Assembly: GCA_948567375.1 (NCBI GenBank)
Contig: OX419759.1
Span: 46,725,493 to 46,789,492 of the forward strand
Direction of reading: 5' to 3'
Origin: Lunularia cruciata
Lineage: Eukaryota > Streptophyta > Marchantiopsida > Lunulariales > Lunulariaceae
Length of the DNA stretch: 64,000 nt
Part shown: positions 54,662-64,000 of the stretch, in pieces
How the letters are laid out: each line of letters starts with the position of its first letter
Numbering within the stretch: the first letter of the stretch is position 1
Notes under the pieces: model-generated
The model's input: only the letters and a program-made list of their open reading frames with translations
Databases searched by the model: none
What the model was told of the DNA's origin: nothing
Translations under genes and position numbers: made by a program

Positions 54662-54892
54662 TCACCACTCAATTGCTTCTTGATATTCTCCTAAAGAGGG
54701 TGTTACACATCTAGGTAATGATTCAATCCTCTTTGTTTGCTCATTAGGTAACCCCACTTCTTCACTCTCATCTCTCTCTAGATACATTCCCAATCTTATT
54801 ACAATGGAGCAAGACAATAAATTCTCTTTTGCTCTTGGATCTATCAATACTCTCACTTGATTGCCTTCTGGGACTCCATTCACAACGGTCAA
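54662..54892 (-). pseudogene. Aspartic protease remnant, host chromovirus
   Basis: GNQVRVLIDPRAKENLLSCS corresponds to the active-site block V-L-I-D-x-G-A; the Gly is replaced by Arg (D-P-R-A). IVIRLGMYLE follows as in related elements. The replacement should inactivate it. Confidence 0.6.
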
Positions 54893-55089
54893 TTGTGAGG
54901 TTGCCTTTTAGGACCTTTGCACTTTTTTCTTATTCCTTCCCTTGCTCCTCTACTTCCTTATTGAGCCCGTAAGACCACGAGGTACATATACTAGCAATCT
55001 CTATTTTCCATAGTGATTTCCACCTCCTCCTCTTCAGTGCACTTCTCCATGTTGTTCAAAGATTGCTTATATGAAGGCCGATGACCTCT

Positions 55090-56003
55090 AGGGAAATGAG
55101 CACAATAGTTGGTAAATATGTGCTCAATACGGCCACAATTGTAACAACATTGTTGTTCTCCTTGGGTTCCTTCTCTTCGTGAGACTCCATGTCTTTGTTC
55201 TTCTACCCATCCATGCTCTCCTTGAAACGGTTGTGCTCCTTGATCTTAAGATCAAAGGTTGCCCAATTCCATTGGTACTGGTCTACCCATGTGTGGCATT
55301 TTTGCCCAATAATATTGAGGTGGAACTACTCCTTCACCTCCATCTAATGCTCATACTATTCTCTACGCACAAGCAATGGCTTCAAATACCATGTGAGGAT
55401 TTTGCACCATGACTTCTTGGCAAATCCCCTCCTTCAACCCTCGTTTGAAATTGTCTAGAGAAATTGTCTAGAGGGTTGGACTCATGTTGGTTATTGTGAC
55501 TTGTAGATCCAAAAATGCCTCCACATACTTTTGTATGTTATTCTTCTCGCTCAATCTCCATAGTTTGATTCGGGTCATCTGCATGGAATCCATCGATTGG
55601 AAATTCTTCAACATCCTTCTTGCATTGTTGTCCAAGTGATATCACTTCTCTCTACCAACATGGATTTTTCCCAAGCATCATACCATGTGAAGGCATTATC
55701 GGTCAAGTACCTACATGCAGCATGCTTTGTAATCTTTGTTGAGAACAATCAAAAATATCAATTCATTCTCAAGATCCAATTTTCTACTACTCCCATCGTA
55801 CACTGCCCATTGTAAGGCTCAATATTCAAGGTTTTCTTCACCCAGAGTAGCAATGGGGCTTCATCGTTGATAGGGTTTGTAGGCACGGGTGCCTCTCCAA
55901 GTACTTTAGTCACAGGTACTGGGTTTTGAGATCGTTCTTCTTCTTGCATTGCTTGATCATTCTTGAGTATCTGCACTTGACTTTGTAATATCTCCATGGT
56001 CAT
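55090..56003 (-). pseudogene. gag of the host chromovirus
   Basis: It begins MTMEILQSQVQILKNDQAMQ (coiled-coil-like) and continues with NPINDEAPLLLWVKKTLNIE and a capsid region in shifted frames. A nucleocapsid-like C-YN-C-GRIE-H-IFTNY-C near 55,098-55,150 has five instead of four residues before the last Cys. Stops occur throughout the middle part. Confidence 0.65.
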
Positions 56004-56655
56004 CTTAATCTATTGAAATTCATTCAATATCCCTTTCATTCCTTACACCAGCTCTTGCAATTGCGGATCCATGGTTCTTGCAACACTCAATTGTTAATGT
56101 CTACTTCAATACAGAGTCAATATGATCACTCTGGAAAATGCACAAACTATCAAAACTACCATTGGGACCTCAAAAGCTATCACTCATTGGTAATACTCTT
56201 CACCAAAATTCCTAACTACAAAATCTCTAAACATCAACTTTGGTCTCACAACATAACAAATTTCTACTTGAGTGTTGAAAGTGAGAGGATTTGGGATATT
56301 CATATCCATAACATCATAATAGAATGTAGATTGTCAAATCCTATTCTCTTTTGTATACCACCATGGGTAGAATCACTGAGTTTAGTGAGTTCATCATCCT
56401 ATCCATTAATTTTGTTCCAAAGTGATAAACTAACGATACTCTCATTTGCTCATGCTAGATGTCCATAACCTTGATGTGAAATGGATTCAAGAATGGAAAG
56501 CTAGGTGCAGGAATTGTCCTCATGATGCATCTATCCCATCCGCTCTCTAAAGTCTTTCTTAAGTCTAGCAATTACTTTATGTTCTCCAACTCAAATTACT
56601 CAGTTTCAATAGTTTGTGTTCTTCCAAGGGAGTTGATCCACTCTCTTGGACTAAA

Positions 56656-56673
56656 ACACTTGCTTTGATACCA
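56656..56673 (-). other. Primer-binding site, tRNA-iMet-like, host chromovirus
   Basis: On the minus strand TGGTATCAAAGCAAGTG follows the LTR end (TTACA) by one base. It differs from the common plant iMet site TGGTATCAGAGC at one position. The bases 56,004-56,655 between gag and this site are non-coding leader. Confidence 0.85.
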
Positions 56674-56674
56674 T

Positions 56675-57412
56675 TGTAATACTCCAAGGACAAGGGAATG
56701 GAGAAAACACAAATTTCACACTCAATCATCCGAGGTCCCAGAGGAATACCTTCTCTTTATTATATAGACAAAGATTATCTCTTCTAAGGAAGCTCCAACA
56801 TAGGATTAGGCACACATATAGGTGACATGTCAGCAAGCTCCACCCATGGATTACTTACTTGGATGGGTGACATGTTGGTCTTGGTCGTATCTGGTTGGTC
56901 AAATAAGCTTTGACCAAAGGGAATCTTGTAGGGAATCTTCTTGTAAGAATTTTAGAATCACATGGGTGAGGTACCATTGGAAAGCTCTCAATGAGACAAA
57001 CTAAAGGGGAGGAAAGGCTAGCCTTTCCTTTATTAGGGGGAGGGGGTGTCACATATTCGAGGTCTAATTCAGCCGTTTAGGCCTTTGAAATTGCCTTCAA
57101 AGATTTATGTATATTTTGGTTCCTACTCTATAAATAGAAGTCCCCTTTTGGTGATACTTCTTTTTTATCTGTTAAGTCCATCATGTGTAATATCTTTCCA
57201 AATTTTGCGAAACCAATTCTCACCATTAAATCATATATCTAGCTATTGGTTCTAAGGTTTTCAAGTTCATTTCAGTTTCTACCCTATTAGTAGAAGTAAT
57301 CTTTTGGTGATATTTCTATCTGATCAGTTCCAACCATCATGTATAATATCATTCCAGATGTTACCAAACCAAATTTCACATCTAGATCATATGGCTAGCT
57401 CTTGGTATTACG
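56675..57412 (-). repeat. 5' LTR of the host chromovirus
   Basis: About 738 bp, TGTAATACTCC to GGTATTACG on the plus strand; the terminal A has become G. It matches 42,949-43,690 and, inverted, the solo LTR 31,365-32,107. Confidence 0.9.
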
Positions 57413-57700
57413 TATTGTTCCTTCTTCCCATAAAGTGTCTTGGATTTTTGTGGTACTTATCCTATTGAATTGATCAAGATCCATAGAAATCTCTAATTCC
57501 TCAAAGACTTGCTTGAAAACTTTCTATAGTTCTTGTGTTAGTAGAACTCCATCAACTTGGTGGCTCTTTGCTTCTTGGCAGAATTCACGAATGATGGTTA
57601 TAACAACTTCTTGACCTGTTTGGTCTTGTCTATCCAAGATTGCTCTTGCAATCAATCAGGCCATAAATTGATACTCTTCTTTCATAGATTCTTTGGTTTC
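57413..57700 (-). pseudogene. Unrecognised coding remnant cut by the chromovirus LTR
   Basis: About 95 codons can be read with only two stops (KEEYQFMA then LIARAILDRQ; VVITIIREFCQEAKSHQVDG; EELEISMDLDQFNRISTTKI). Both stops fit Trp codons changed by a G-to-A transition. The reading runs up to the LTR boundary, so the chromovirus probably inserted into this sequence, with its other half at 42,948 and leftwards. I do not recognise it. Confidence 0.45.
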
Positions 57701-58140
57701 TCAATGATTCCTTGATCTTTTAGGCAAGATTACATAAAAAAAATAGCAGCAAACTCTATGGTGCAAATGAAAAAACATTAGACTTGTAAACAAAAGATTT
57801 GAAAGAATTTTGTGAGGTATTTATAAGGGCTGGATCTTTTATGAGAATTATGTACTTTCTTTGAGGGAATTTAATTTTGTTTGCATGTTGCACCACCAAT
57901 GCTTCAAGATCTGAAGTGTTTCTATGATTCTGGCTTTATTTGTACTTGGATGGTGACAATCATAAGTTTTGTGCCTTTTTGAGAATTGAAGACAAAATTT
58001 GCGAGGCACCAACTTGCCTTGAATTTGAAGAGGTATGGCATTTAATTGTTATGGGGTTTTGAAGATTCCCATAATTTTATTTGAGTTTCTTCTCCAAGAT
58101 TACAAGTCCAAGCACTCATGCTTGGACTTGTAGCCAATCC
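57701..58140. other. Non-coding stretch ending in a hairpin
   Basis: No convincing ORF. A perfect hairpin with 14-bp stems (TACAAGTCCAAGCA, loop CTCA) spans 58,101-58,132. Confidence 0.55.
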
Positions 58141-58814
58141 GATAGTTGTACATGATTTCTTTGAATCTTGGCGGGAGTCCTTCCTATAATGGCATTCATG
58201 CGTCTTCTTCCTTTGTGAGGAAAAGCATCAAGTTTCTCTTGATATCTTCTCTTTTGTGCCCTGTAGTTGGATGTAGTGCAAGCTATAGGGTCTATATTTC
58301 ATGCCATTTGTACATGACTCCAAAATTTCCCCATCTAGTATCTCCAGTTGCACTAATCCATTGTCAAACACTTCTTGTATGCAATAAGTGCCTAGCCATT
58401 TATCCATGAATTTTCTAGGGAATCAACCAACCTTATCATTGAACTTTAGAACCAGATCTTTTTTGTAAAGTGGGACTTTCTTGGCCTTTCATCAAAGTAA
58501 ATTTGATGCTTAGCTTGAGTGGTGTATTGCTTGTATAGTGCATATAGATGTTTCTCTATCATGTTATGCAATATGAAAACATGTTCTTCTATGACCTCTC
58601 TCTCTCTCTTCAGGCTAAGATATCCCAGTCAAATTGCCCATAAGGAGTATAAGTGATGGAATTAAGAACTCAATGGAAAAAATGACCTCTTGCTCATAAA
58701 AAAGTTGGAACAGGACAAATCCCATAGTAAGTTTGATTGTGATGTGGTAAGCCCATAGTGTATCTACTAACTTTTGGTCCTAGTCTATTGAGACTGATCA
58801 TTTTTTAAGAATTT

Positions 58815-59200
58815 TCATGAAGATATCATGACACGTTCAACTTGACCATTGGCCTGTGGATGAAAGGAGATGGACTGAGGGTGTTGAATCTTGTAGGCAG
58901 TAGTCAAGCCGCATACACCTTTGTTGATGAAATGAGAGATGTTGTATATGACAATGGATAAGGGAACACCAAACTTGGACACAATATTTTTATGTAGGAA
59001 GTGAATGGTGACCACAGCGGAGTTGTTGATAAAGCATTCTATCTCTATCTATTTTGGTTATATAGTTGATTGTGACTATTATGTAATGATTTTTTGTTCT
59101 AAGGGCTATGAGATTAACACATCCCACAAAATTGATCCCCTATTTATAAAATGGCTGAGCTGCCAATACCAAGTGGAGGTACATGTAGTACCATAATAAG
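58815..59200 (-). pseudogene. Integrase core fragment, third element
   Basis: IVSKFGVPLSIVIYNISHFI matches the second catalytic block with the Asp lost (normally SDxGxHF), and SISFHPQANGQVERVMISS matches the third block with its Glu kept. Confidence 0.6.
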
Positions 59201-59699
59201 GCCTTACCAATTTATTGACAAGCATTATACATGTGGGCATATCAATTGGCATCATGAGAGATAGATGGTCATGAGTACCCTACAAGGTAAACTTTGTGCA
59301 TGGTAGTTTCACTAGAGAAATGCCAACTTGAGTCATTAGAGTGGCACTCTTTTAGTACAAAAGAAATTTCTCCCATGCTGGTGCAGCAGTGGAGCACTCT
59401 ATTGATGTCCATTTGGTATAGGTCTGCTTTCAAGATAGTGAAGGGAAGTGTTGACATGTGAAAAAAATTTCTGTTGGGCCTCCAACAAATCAAAAGGCAC
59501 ATTTTCTGTAGAGAGGTAATGCTTGATTTGGATCTCCAAGATGATTATGAAGTCATGCTTTCTTGTAAATAGAAAAAATGGAATTCTATGTGATCTATAC
59601 TAAGGGAGCAAACAGTGGGAGGTCTTGAATGCAGGATAGGAAATTGTTCTTACCATGGGGCTTCATGAGATGGTATTCCACCATGAAACAAATCTCTTG

Positions 59700-60165
59700 T
59701 AGGAGTAGCATCCAACGGGCCAATCTTCCTACACAACATCATTTGTTGATAAGATACTTGAGGGCTTCATGATCTATATGGAACAAAAAATTGTTGCCCA
59801 TAAGGTACTGTCAAAACTTCTACAGGTCAAAATCATCCCAAGGTATTCTCATTTTGTGGTCGAGTAGCCTCTTTCAGCCAAACGAAGTTGCTAGCTTGCA
59901 TAGTAGATTGGGTGTTCTTGGAGTTCCTAGTCATATTGGGCTAGGACCATACCCATGGCAATCGTAGAGGTATCAAAAAAAACATGAAAAGCAACTCCCA
60001 ATTTGGTGCTACCAAGATCAGAGTAGTAGCTAGCTTACATTTCAAGGTTTTGAATGTGTCTATGCATTTACCAGTCTTAACAAAGTTGACTATGGAGTGT
60101 AGTAGGGCATATATTGTGGAGGTTATCTTTGCAAACATGTGGATATATTGTCTATAATATCCCAT
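59700..60165 (-). pseudogene. RNase H connection fragment, third element
   Basis: MGYYRQYIHMFAKITSTIYA is the conserved G-Y-Y-R-x-F-I block between RT and RNase H, followed by VAPNWELLFM. The first catalytic Asp region is shifted, and downstream minus-strand sequence (KYLINK-like, near 59,760) shows the last RNase H block. Confidence 0.6.
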
Positions 60166-60239
60166 ACAGCCCAGAAAATTTCTAAGTTCATGGAATTTTT
60201 TTTTGTGCAGGCAACTCTTGAATGATTTGGATCTTCATG

Positions 60240-60821
60240 GGATCCTCCATGGTATCATTTTCATAGACTAGGAGAAAAAGGAGAGGCCAAAAAGAGACTT
60301 CAAATATGAAATTTCTATAGGTTCAAGGAAATCTTCACTTGACTACAAATGTACAAATTGGCCCATAGTGCACAAACATGGTTAGTGTGGGTACTATGCA
60401 TGAACATATTGTCAAGGTAGAGTTCCATTTTGTTTCTTACTTGGCCAAAGGGGTTTCATCATGTAACATTGTAACATTGTGGGAGCATTTTTCAATCTGA
60501 AGGGCATCACTCAGTGAGCATAGGTGCCCCACTCTATGATGAAAGTGGTTTTTATTGTCCTCCCTGGAATAGCAATCTGGTTGTAGCAGCAAGACCTATC
60601 CATAAATGAGAAGCATTGGCTATGGGCAACCTTGTTCTAGTAGTGTATCTGAAAGAGGATTGGATCACAAGATGGTCTTTGTGTTTAGCTTTTGAAAGTC
60701 TACATAGATTTGCACTTTTTCCATTAATTTTTTGGGGATAACTAAGATCAGAGAATCCCATTGTCTCCCCCATGGGATAGATGAACCTGCACGTGAGTAG
60801 CTTGTCCAATTTGTCCCTCAC
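60240..60821 (-). pseudogene. Reverse transcriptase fragment, third element
   Basis: VRDKLDKLLTCRFIYPMGET, then KINGKSANLC, and in other frames NKNHFHHRVGHLCSLSDALQ, which correspond to the fingers and palm blocks of Ty3 RT. The YxDD block is not readable. Four or more frameshifts. Confidence 0.6.
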
Positions 60822-61739
60822 TTTCTAAGAGGAGGTAAGTTTCAATCTATATGGTTTGTACCTAACTAGGATAGCATCTAGATAGAGTAAGAGCTGATGT
60901 TAACACATCTGGGGATCAACACCCAAAATTTCATGTAGTCATGGGCAAACACATCTTGAAAGTCTTGAAATAGACGTTGATAGGTGAGATGATCATTGAT
61001 TGACATGTTGCTATTGACCTTCACATTGTTTCCTTTGTGTGCAAGATGTCTAGGTCATGAAACTCATCTACAACTTGATTATGGAGAGAAATAGTCTTGG
61101 ACAAAATGTTTTGGAGGTTTCTATAAAGAAATATTGTTGCAACTTGTCTTTAGGGAATATGTGATGGGTGGAGCTCCATCAATGGTGCAAGTGTGTTTTT
61201 GAAGATTGTTTGAGCTTAGGGGGTGAGGAGTAGTTATTTGTAGTATCAAGAAGAAAAAAATTTAATGCATAAAAGCCATGGCTCCTTTTGCTTGAGGAAT
61301 GAGAGTATAATCATGGAGAGACCTATCAAGATGAAGACATTCCTTGTCTGTTTCCTCATCTTGAAAATCAATATCATCTTTGATACAATGCGTATGACAG
61401 AAGTTGGTGGCTACTTTGCCGAGGTGTCAAACATAGGGACTATGGCCCTGAACATTTCTAGAGTGGGCTGAGTAGTTTCACCCCATATGGTCTCTTTGTC
61501 AAAATCCCAAAAAAATAGCTCTTGGAGCTGGAGATACTAATCAGATTGGGCATTGCATACATGTGAGATTGAGTTGTGAGAAAGACTTTCACCTCCATTG
61601 TATCACCTTCATCAGTTGGAATTTTTTCTTTTGTAATGGAAGTTTCTTCAATTACAATGAAATGCACATTCCTATTTGGACAACTCTAATTGTGAGTGTC
61701 GTTCTATATTGGTGCTCCTCATGTTTGAGTGATAAATTT

Positions 61740-62405
61740 TCAGAAATCTGGGCATTGTGGCATAGAATGTGCTCCAAAGCAGAATGCACAATGTGCATGC
61801 TTGTCGGAGCATTGATTTTCATAGTGATTCTCACTACAAAACTGAAAGCATATATCAGGTTCTAGAGGTCCTTTGCCTTCTCCATTTCCTCTTCCCCCTT
61901 GGAATTGCAGGTCTTGTAAGTGTTGGTTGAAGTTGTTATGCAACGGGACAACATCCACAACATGCATTCTTTCTTCCCAAGGCTCTTGGCATGTTAGTAA
62001 TGTTCTCCAATTTGCCATGGTGTACCCATATCTTCCACAATGGACACAAAAAGTCAAGATATATGGGGTAGCACATTTAGCATTAGTGAGTCTCCAACCC
62101 ATGCAATATGTATAGGAAATTCCTCATCTAGCTGCAATTTTTATTGGATTCTTCTCTTGAGGTTGTTGTGCTAAGTGAAAATTTTTGAGATGTTTCAACT
62201 TCACTAAGATATCTTCCATCTTGGTGGTTGTTGCGGGAACAATGGTAGCTATGGGAATTGGTAGTGCTAATGAAGCTATGGGAGGAACTGTGGGAGCTAC
62301 TGGAAGCAATTGATCATATATGGGTGTTGGTTGCGGTACCACATACATTGCCTGAAGTTTCTCCATAGAAGTAATTTTGCTTTGTGAATCCCTAAGTAGC
62401 AGCAT
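61740..62405 (-). pseudogene. gag fragment with several zinc fingers, third element
   Basis: A Pro/Ala-rich piece with MEDILVKLKHLKNFHLAQQ (62,124-62,405) precedes a Cys/His-rich region (61,740-62,102). There, C-VH-C-GRYG then Tyr instead of His is a degenerate knuckle, C-FQF-C-SEN-H-YENQ-C has a shifted spacing, and C-AF-C-FGA-H-SMPQ-C is close to normal (CX2CX3HX4C). Three fingers in a row are more than in the other elements of the window. Confidence 0.55.
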
Positions 62406-62990
62406 AGAATTTATGCATTACATTTCCCTTGAATATTGGTATTATAGAGCAAGGGTCTGGCAAGGCCATGTCTTGCTCATTAGCTCAAGCCTAGCATTGT
62501 GCTTCTTTGAATGCTTGAGCTAAAGTAGTAGCTTTGTTGTAGATGAGGAATTTTTAATTATCCTTAGGTTGTGCATCTTTAAACCAATTGAGAGCAATAA
62601 TAGAGTCTAGAGCTGGCATGATCATTGATAATATGTATTGGAACCTCTAAATAAATGCCTGCATGGTCTCAATGCGTCCCTTGCAAAGTCAGGTTATTTT
62701 GTCCTTGAGTTGTTCTTGGCGCCTTGGTGAGATGTATTTTTTTTGTCCTTCTGCTTATATCAACTTGTTGTCCTTCTGCTCATATCATACCACCATGCAA
62801 TTATTTCCTTCCCCAAAGGTTGAAGCCATTGTAGTTGGAGCTGTAGGGACTGCAAGAGTCGGGATGGGTGTTGTTGTAGGGAGAACTTGTGCAGTTGTCC
62901 AATGTGATGTTGAGGTAGAGGGGTTTCCTTGGGTAGAAATACTTGCCATAAAAGTGAATATTACTTGAATTTTTTTTTACTTGAATGCAT

Positions 62991-63300
62991 GAGGTATTGC
63001 TTTCCCTATTTTGACAACCAAAGTACTTGTGGAAATAGGAGGTAGTGCTTCCTCTGATTGAAAACTGCCTCACTTGTTGAGTTGGGAGGTAATGCTTCCT
63101 CCAAACTGATTTAACAGTGATTGCAGAATAGGAGGTAATGCTTCTCCTTGCTTGACAACAACTTTCTTGTAGAACTAGGAGGTAATGTGTCCCCCAACAT
63201 CAAATTGGCTGCACTTGTAGATATGAGAGGTAATGCTTCTCCCAAAGTGAAAACAGGTGTCTTTGTCAAAACAAGAGGGAATGTTTCCCCCAAACTAGAA
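62991..63300. repeat. Tandem repeat of 46-48 bp, seven units
   Basis: 'gaggtaatgc' or close variants start at 62,991, 63,039, 63,086, 63,132, 63,179, 63,227 and 63,275. The last units are exactly 48 bp, so both strands show 16-residue periodic ORFs (for example LGEALPLISTSAANLM on the minus strand). It lies between the primer site and gag of the third element. Confidence 0.88.
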
Positions 63301-63380
63301 ACAGCCATGTCCTTGTGGGGTTCTATTGAATATCAGCAGCCACCACAAGTTGTGGAAGGTAAGGGAGAGGACATATGAGT

Positions 63381-64000
63381 CAGCCAGCAGTAGCACCAAA
63401 TGTGTTGGGTGGGTTAGACCAATCTTGGAGTTGGCGTGTGTGGACACTATGGGATTACAGATTGCGAGACAGTCCTTGCATAGCTGGCCCTTCTCCGGGC
63501 TCAGGGAGGAACTGCATCCATGTTTACAGTAGGAATCACATCCCTATGTAGAACAAGGTTTACCGTTAGACACTTGACCTAGGAGATGGCTCACAGGTCT
63601 GTCACAGCCTTTCGGCTTCCTCGGTTCTCTCTCTCTCAATACAGTGCTACAGGCAGGGCTGCGGGACACTCTACAAGTTGAGACAAGAGTGTGAGGAGCC
63701 AGCAAGAGGGCTAGTCATACACCTAACACAATTACACATGAAAGATGGAAGGTAACATACATATCCATCTCTAGAATTGGGGTAAAGGTGTGTTATTTGT
63801 ATATGTTTAGGATTGTGTGGCAGAACAAACTTCCAATTCACTATCAATCATTAAAGGTAGTCCTCAATGCCACCTACCAGCCTTCTTCTGCCAGGTGGGG
63901 TCCCTCTCAAATCTACTTTCTTCTACTTCCCAGATCCTGACACCAAGTCTGGCACTGCCCGTCAGCCGCAGTGGCTAGATGGAATGCCGATGCTCCTTGC
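63381..64000 (-). repeat. Primer-binding site and 5' LTR of the third element (cut by window end)
   Basis: On the minus strand ...CCCAACACA|TT then TGGTGCTACTGCTGGCTG: an LTR end in ACA, two bases, and a TGG-initiated primer site (63,381-63,398). The LTR occupies 63,401 to the end of the window and beyond. The tRNA is not identified. Confidence 0.65.

Larger units (their letters stand above)
42949..57412 (-). mobile_element. Chromovirus (Ty3/gypsy), split by a nested Ty3 element
   Basis: LTRs are at 42,949-43,690 (3') and 56,675-57,412 (5'), with a tRNA-iMet primer site next to the latter. Minus-strand order: gag, protease, RT, RNase H, first half of the integrase zinc finger, then the nested element (44,896-52,739), then the rest of integrase and a chromodomain. 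Removing the nested element leaves about 6.6 kb, normal for this clade. The solo LTR at 31,365 belongs to the same family. Flanking 5-mers (ATTTA and TATTG) do not match, so the target duplication has decayed or the LTRs come from recombination between two insertions. Confidence 0.9.
58140..64000 (-). mobile_element. Third minus-strand Ty3/gypsy element, heavily decayed, runs off the window
   Basis: Minus-strand order from the right edge: LTR (63,401 onward), primer site, a tandem-repeat leader, gag with zinc fingers, RT, RNase H, integrase. Its RT resembles the nested element at 44.9-52.7 kb more than the chromoviruses. No 3' LTR was found on the left, where the element fades out near 58.1 kb, so it is truncated or the LTR is too diverged for me to see. 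Practically every block has stops. Confidence 0.75.

Noticed and set aside
42944-57417. Target-site duplication for the chromovirus
   Set aside because: The flanking 5-mers ATTTA and TATTG do not match, so I do not claim one.
62991-63300. CRISPR-like array
   Set aside because: The spacing of 46-48 bp is contiguous degenerate repeat without distinct repeat and spacer parts, and it sits in a plant retrotransposon.
1-64000. tRNA, rRNA or other structured RNA genes
   Set aside because: I looked for tRNA-like A and B boxes and rRNA-like conserved stretches by eye and saw none that I could support; a covariance-model scan would decide.

Overview
This window looks like gene-poor, repeat-dense nuclear DNA of a land plant. 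The evidence is several Ty3/gypsy LTR retrotransposons, two of them with chromodomain-type integrase tails (chromoviruses), tRNA-iMet-like primer-binding sites, a solo LTR with a 5-bp target duplication, a non-LTR (LINE-like) element, and no intact housekeeping gene, tRNA, rRNA or CRISPR. I cannot name the species. A large decayed palindrome carrying amplified small ORFs would fit an ampliconic or sex-chromosome-like region such as those of bryophytes, but that is only a guess.

Layout. 1-700 is a remnant of a minus-strand LTR element, of the same family as the element at 44.9-52.7 kb. From about 700 to 33,440 the window is one imperfect palindrome. The left arm (700-8,740) contains a direct duplication (units A and B), a MITE-like hairpin, three tandem copies of a 782-bp unit, and exon-like sequence of a possible membrane-protein gene. 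The right arm (25,336-33,440) carries the same order inverted, mostly single copy, and was invaded by a LINE-like element that is itself an inverted repeat (28,683-32,330), into which a solo LTR (31,365-32,107) later inserted. The loop was originally short (a 74-bp minisatellite, an ORF and a third arm fragment). It has been expanded by a minus-strand Ty3 element (10,125-25,263) that appears circularly permuted, and this element is itself split by a plus-strand chromovirus (11,046-16,466) whose LTRs carry clusters of heat-shock-element-like palindromes.

33,440-42,948 is degenerate minus-strand sequence with coding character (coiled-coil-like and basic stretches) that I do not recognise. 42,949-57,412 is a minus-strand chromovirus with both LTRs. 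A second, younger Ty3 element (44,896-52,739, LTRs about 95% identical) sits inside its integrase zinc-finger region. 57,413-57,700 is again unrecognised coding remnant, possibly the other half of the sequence interrupted at 42,948. About 58,140-64,000 is a third decayed minus-strand Ty3 element whose 5' LTR runs off the window.

All polyproteins have stops, frameshifts or lost catalytic residues, so nothing here is likely to be autonomously active. The candidate single genes (the small conserved ORF in the arms, the Gly/Lys-rich repeat ORF, the spliced membrane-protein exons) are low-confidence calls. The insertion order read from nesting is: palindrome first, then the permuted Ty3 and the LINE, then the HSE-bearing chromovirus and the solo LTR; on the right side the 43-57 kb chromovirus came before the 44.9-52.7 kb element.
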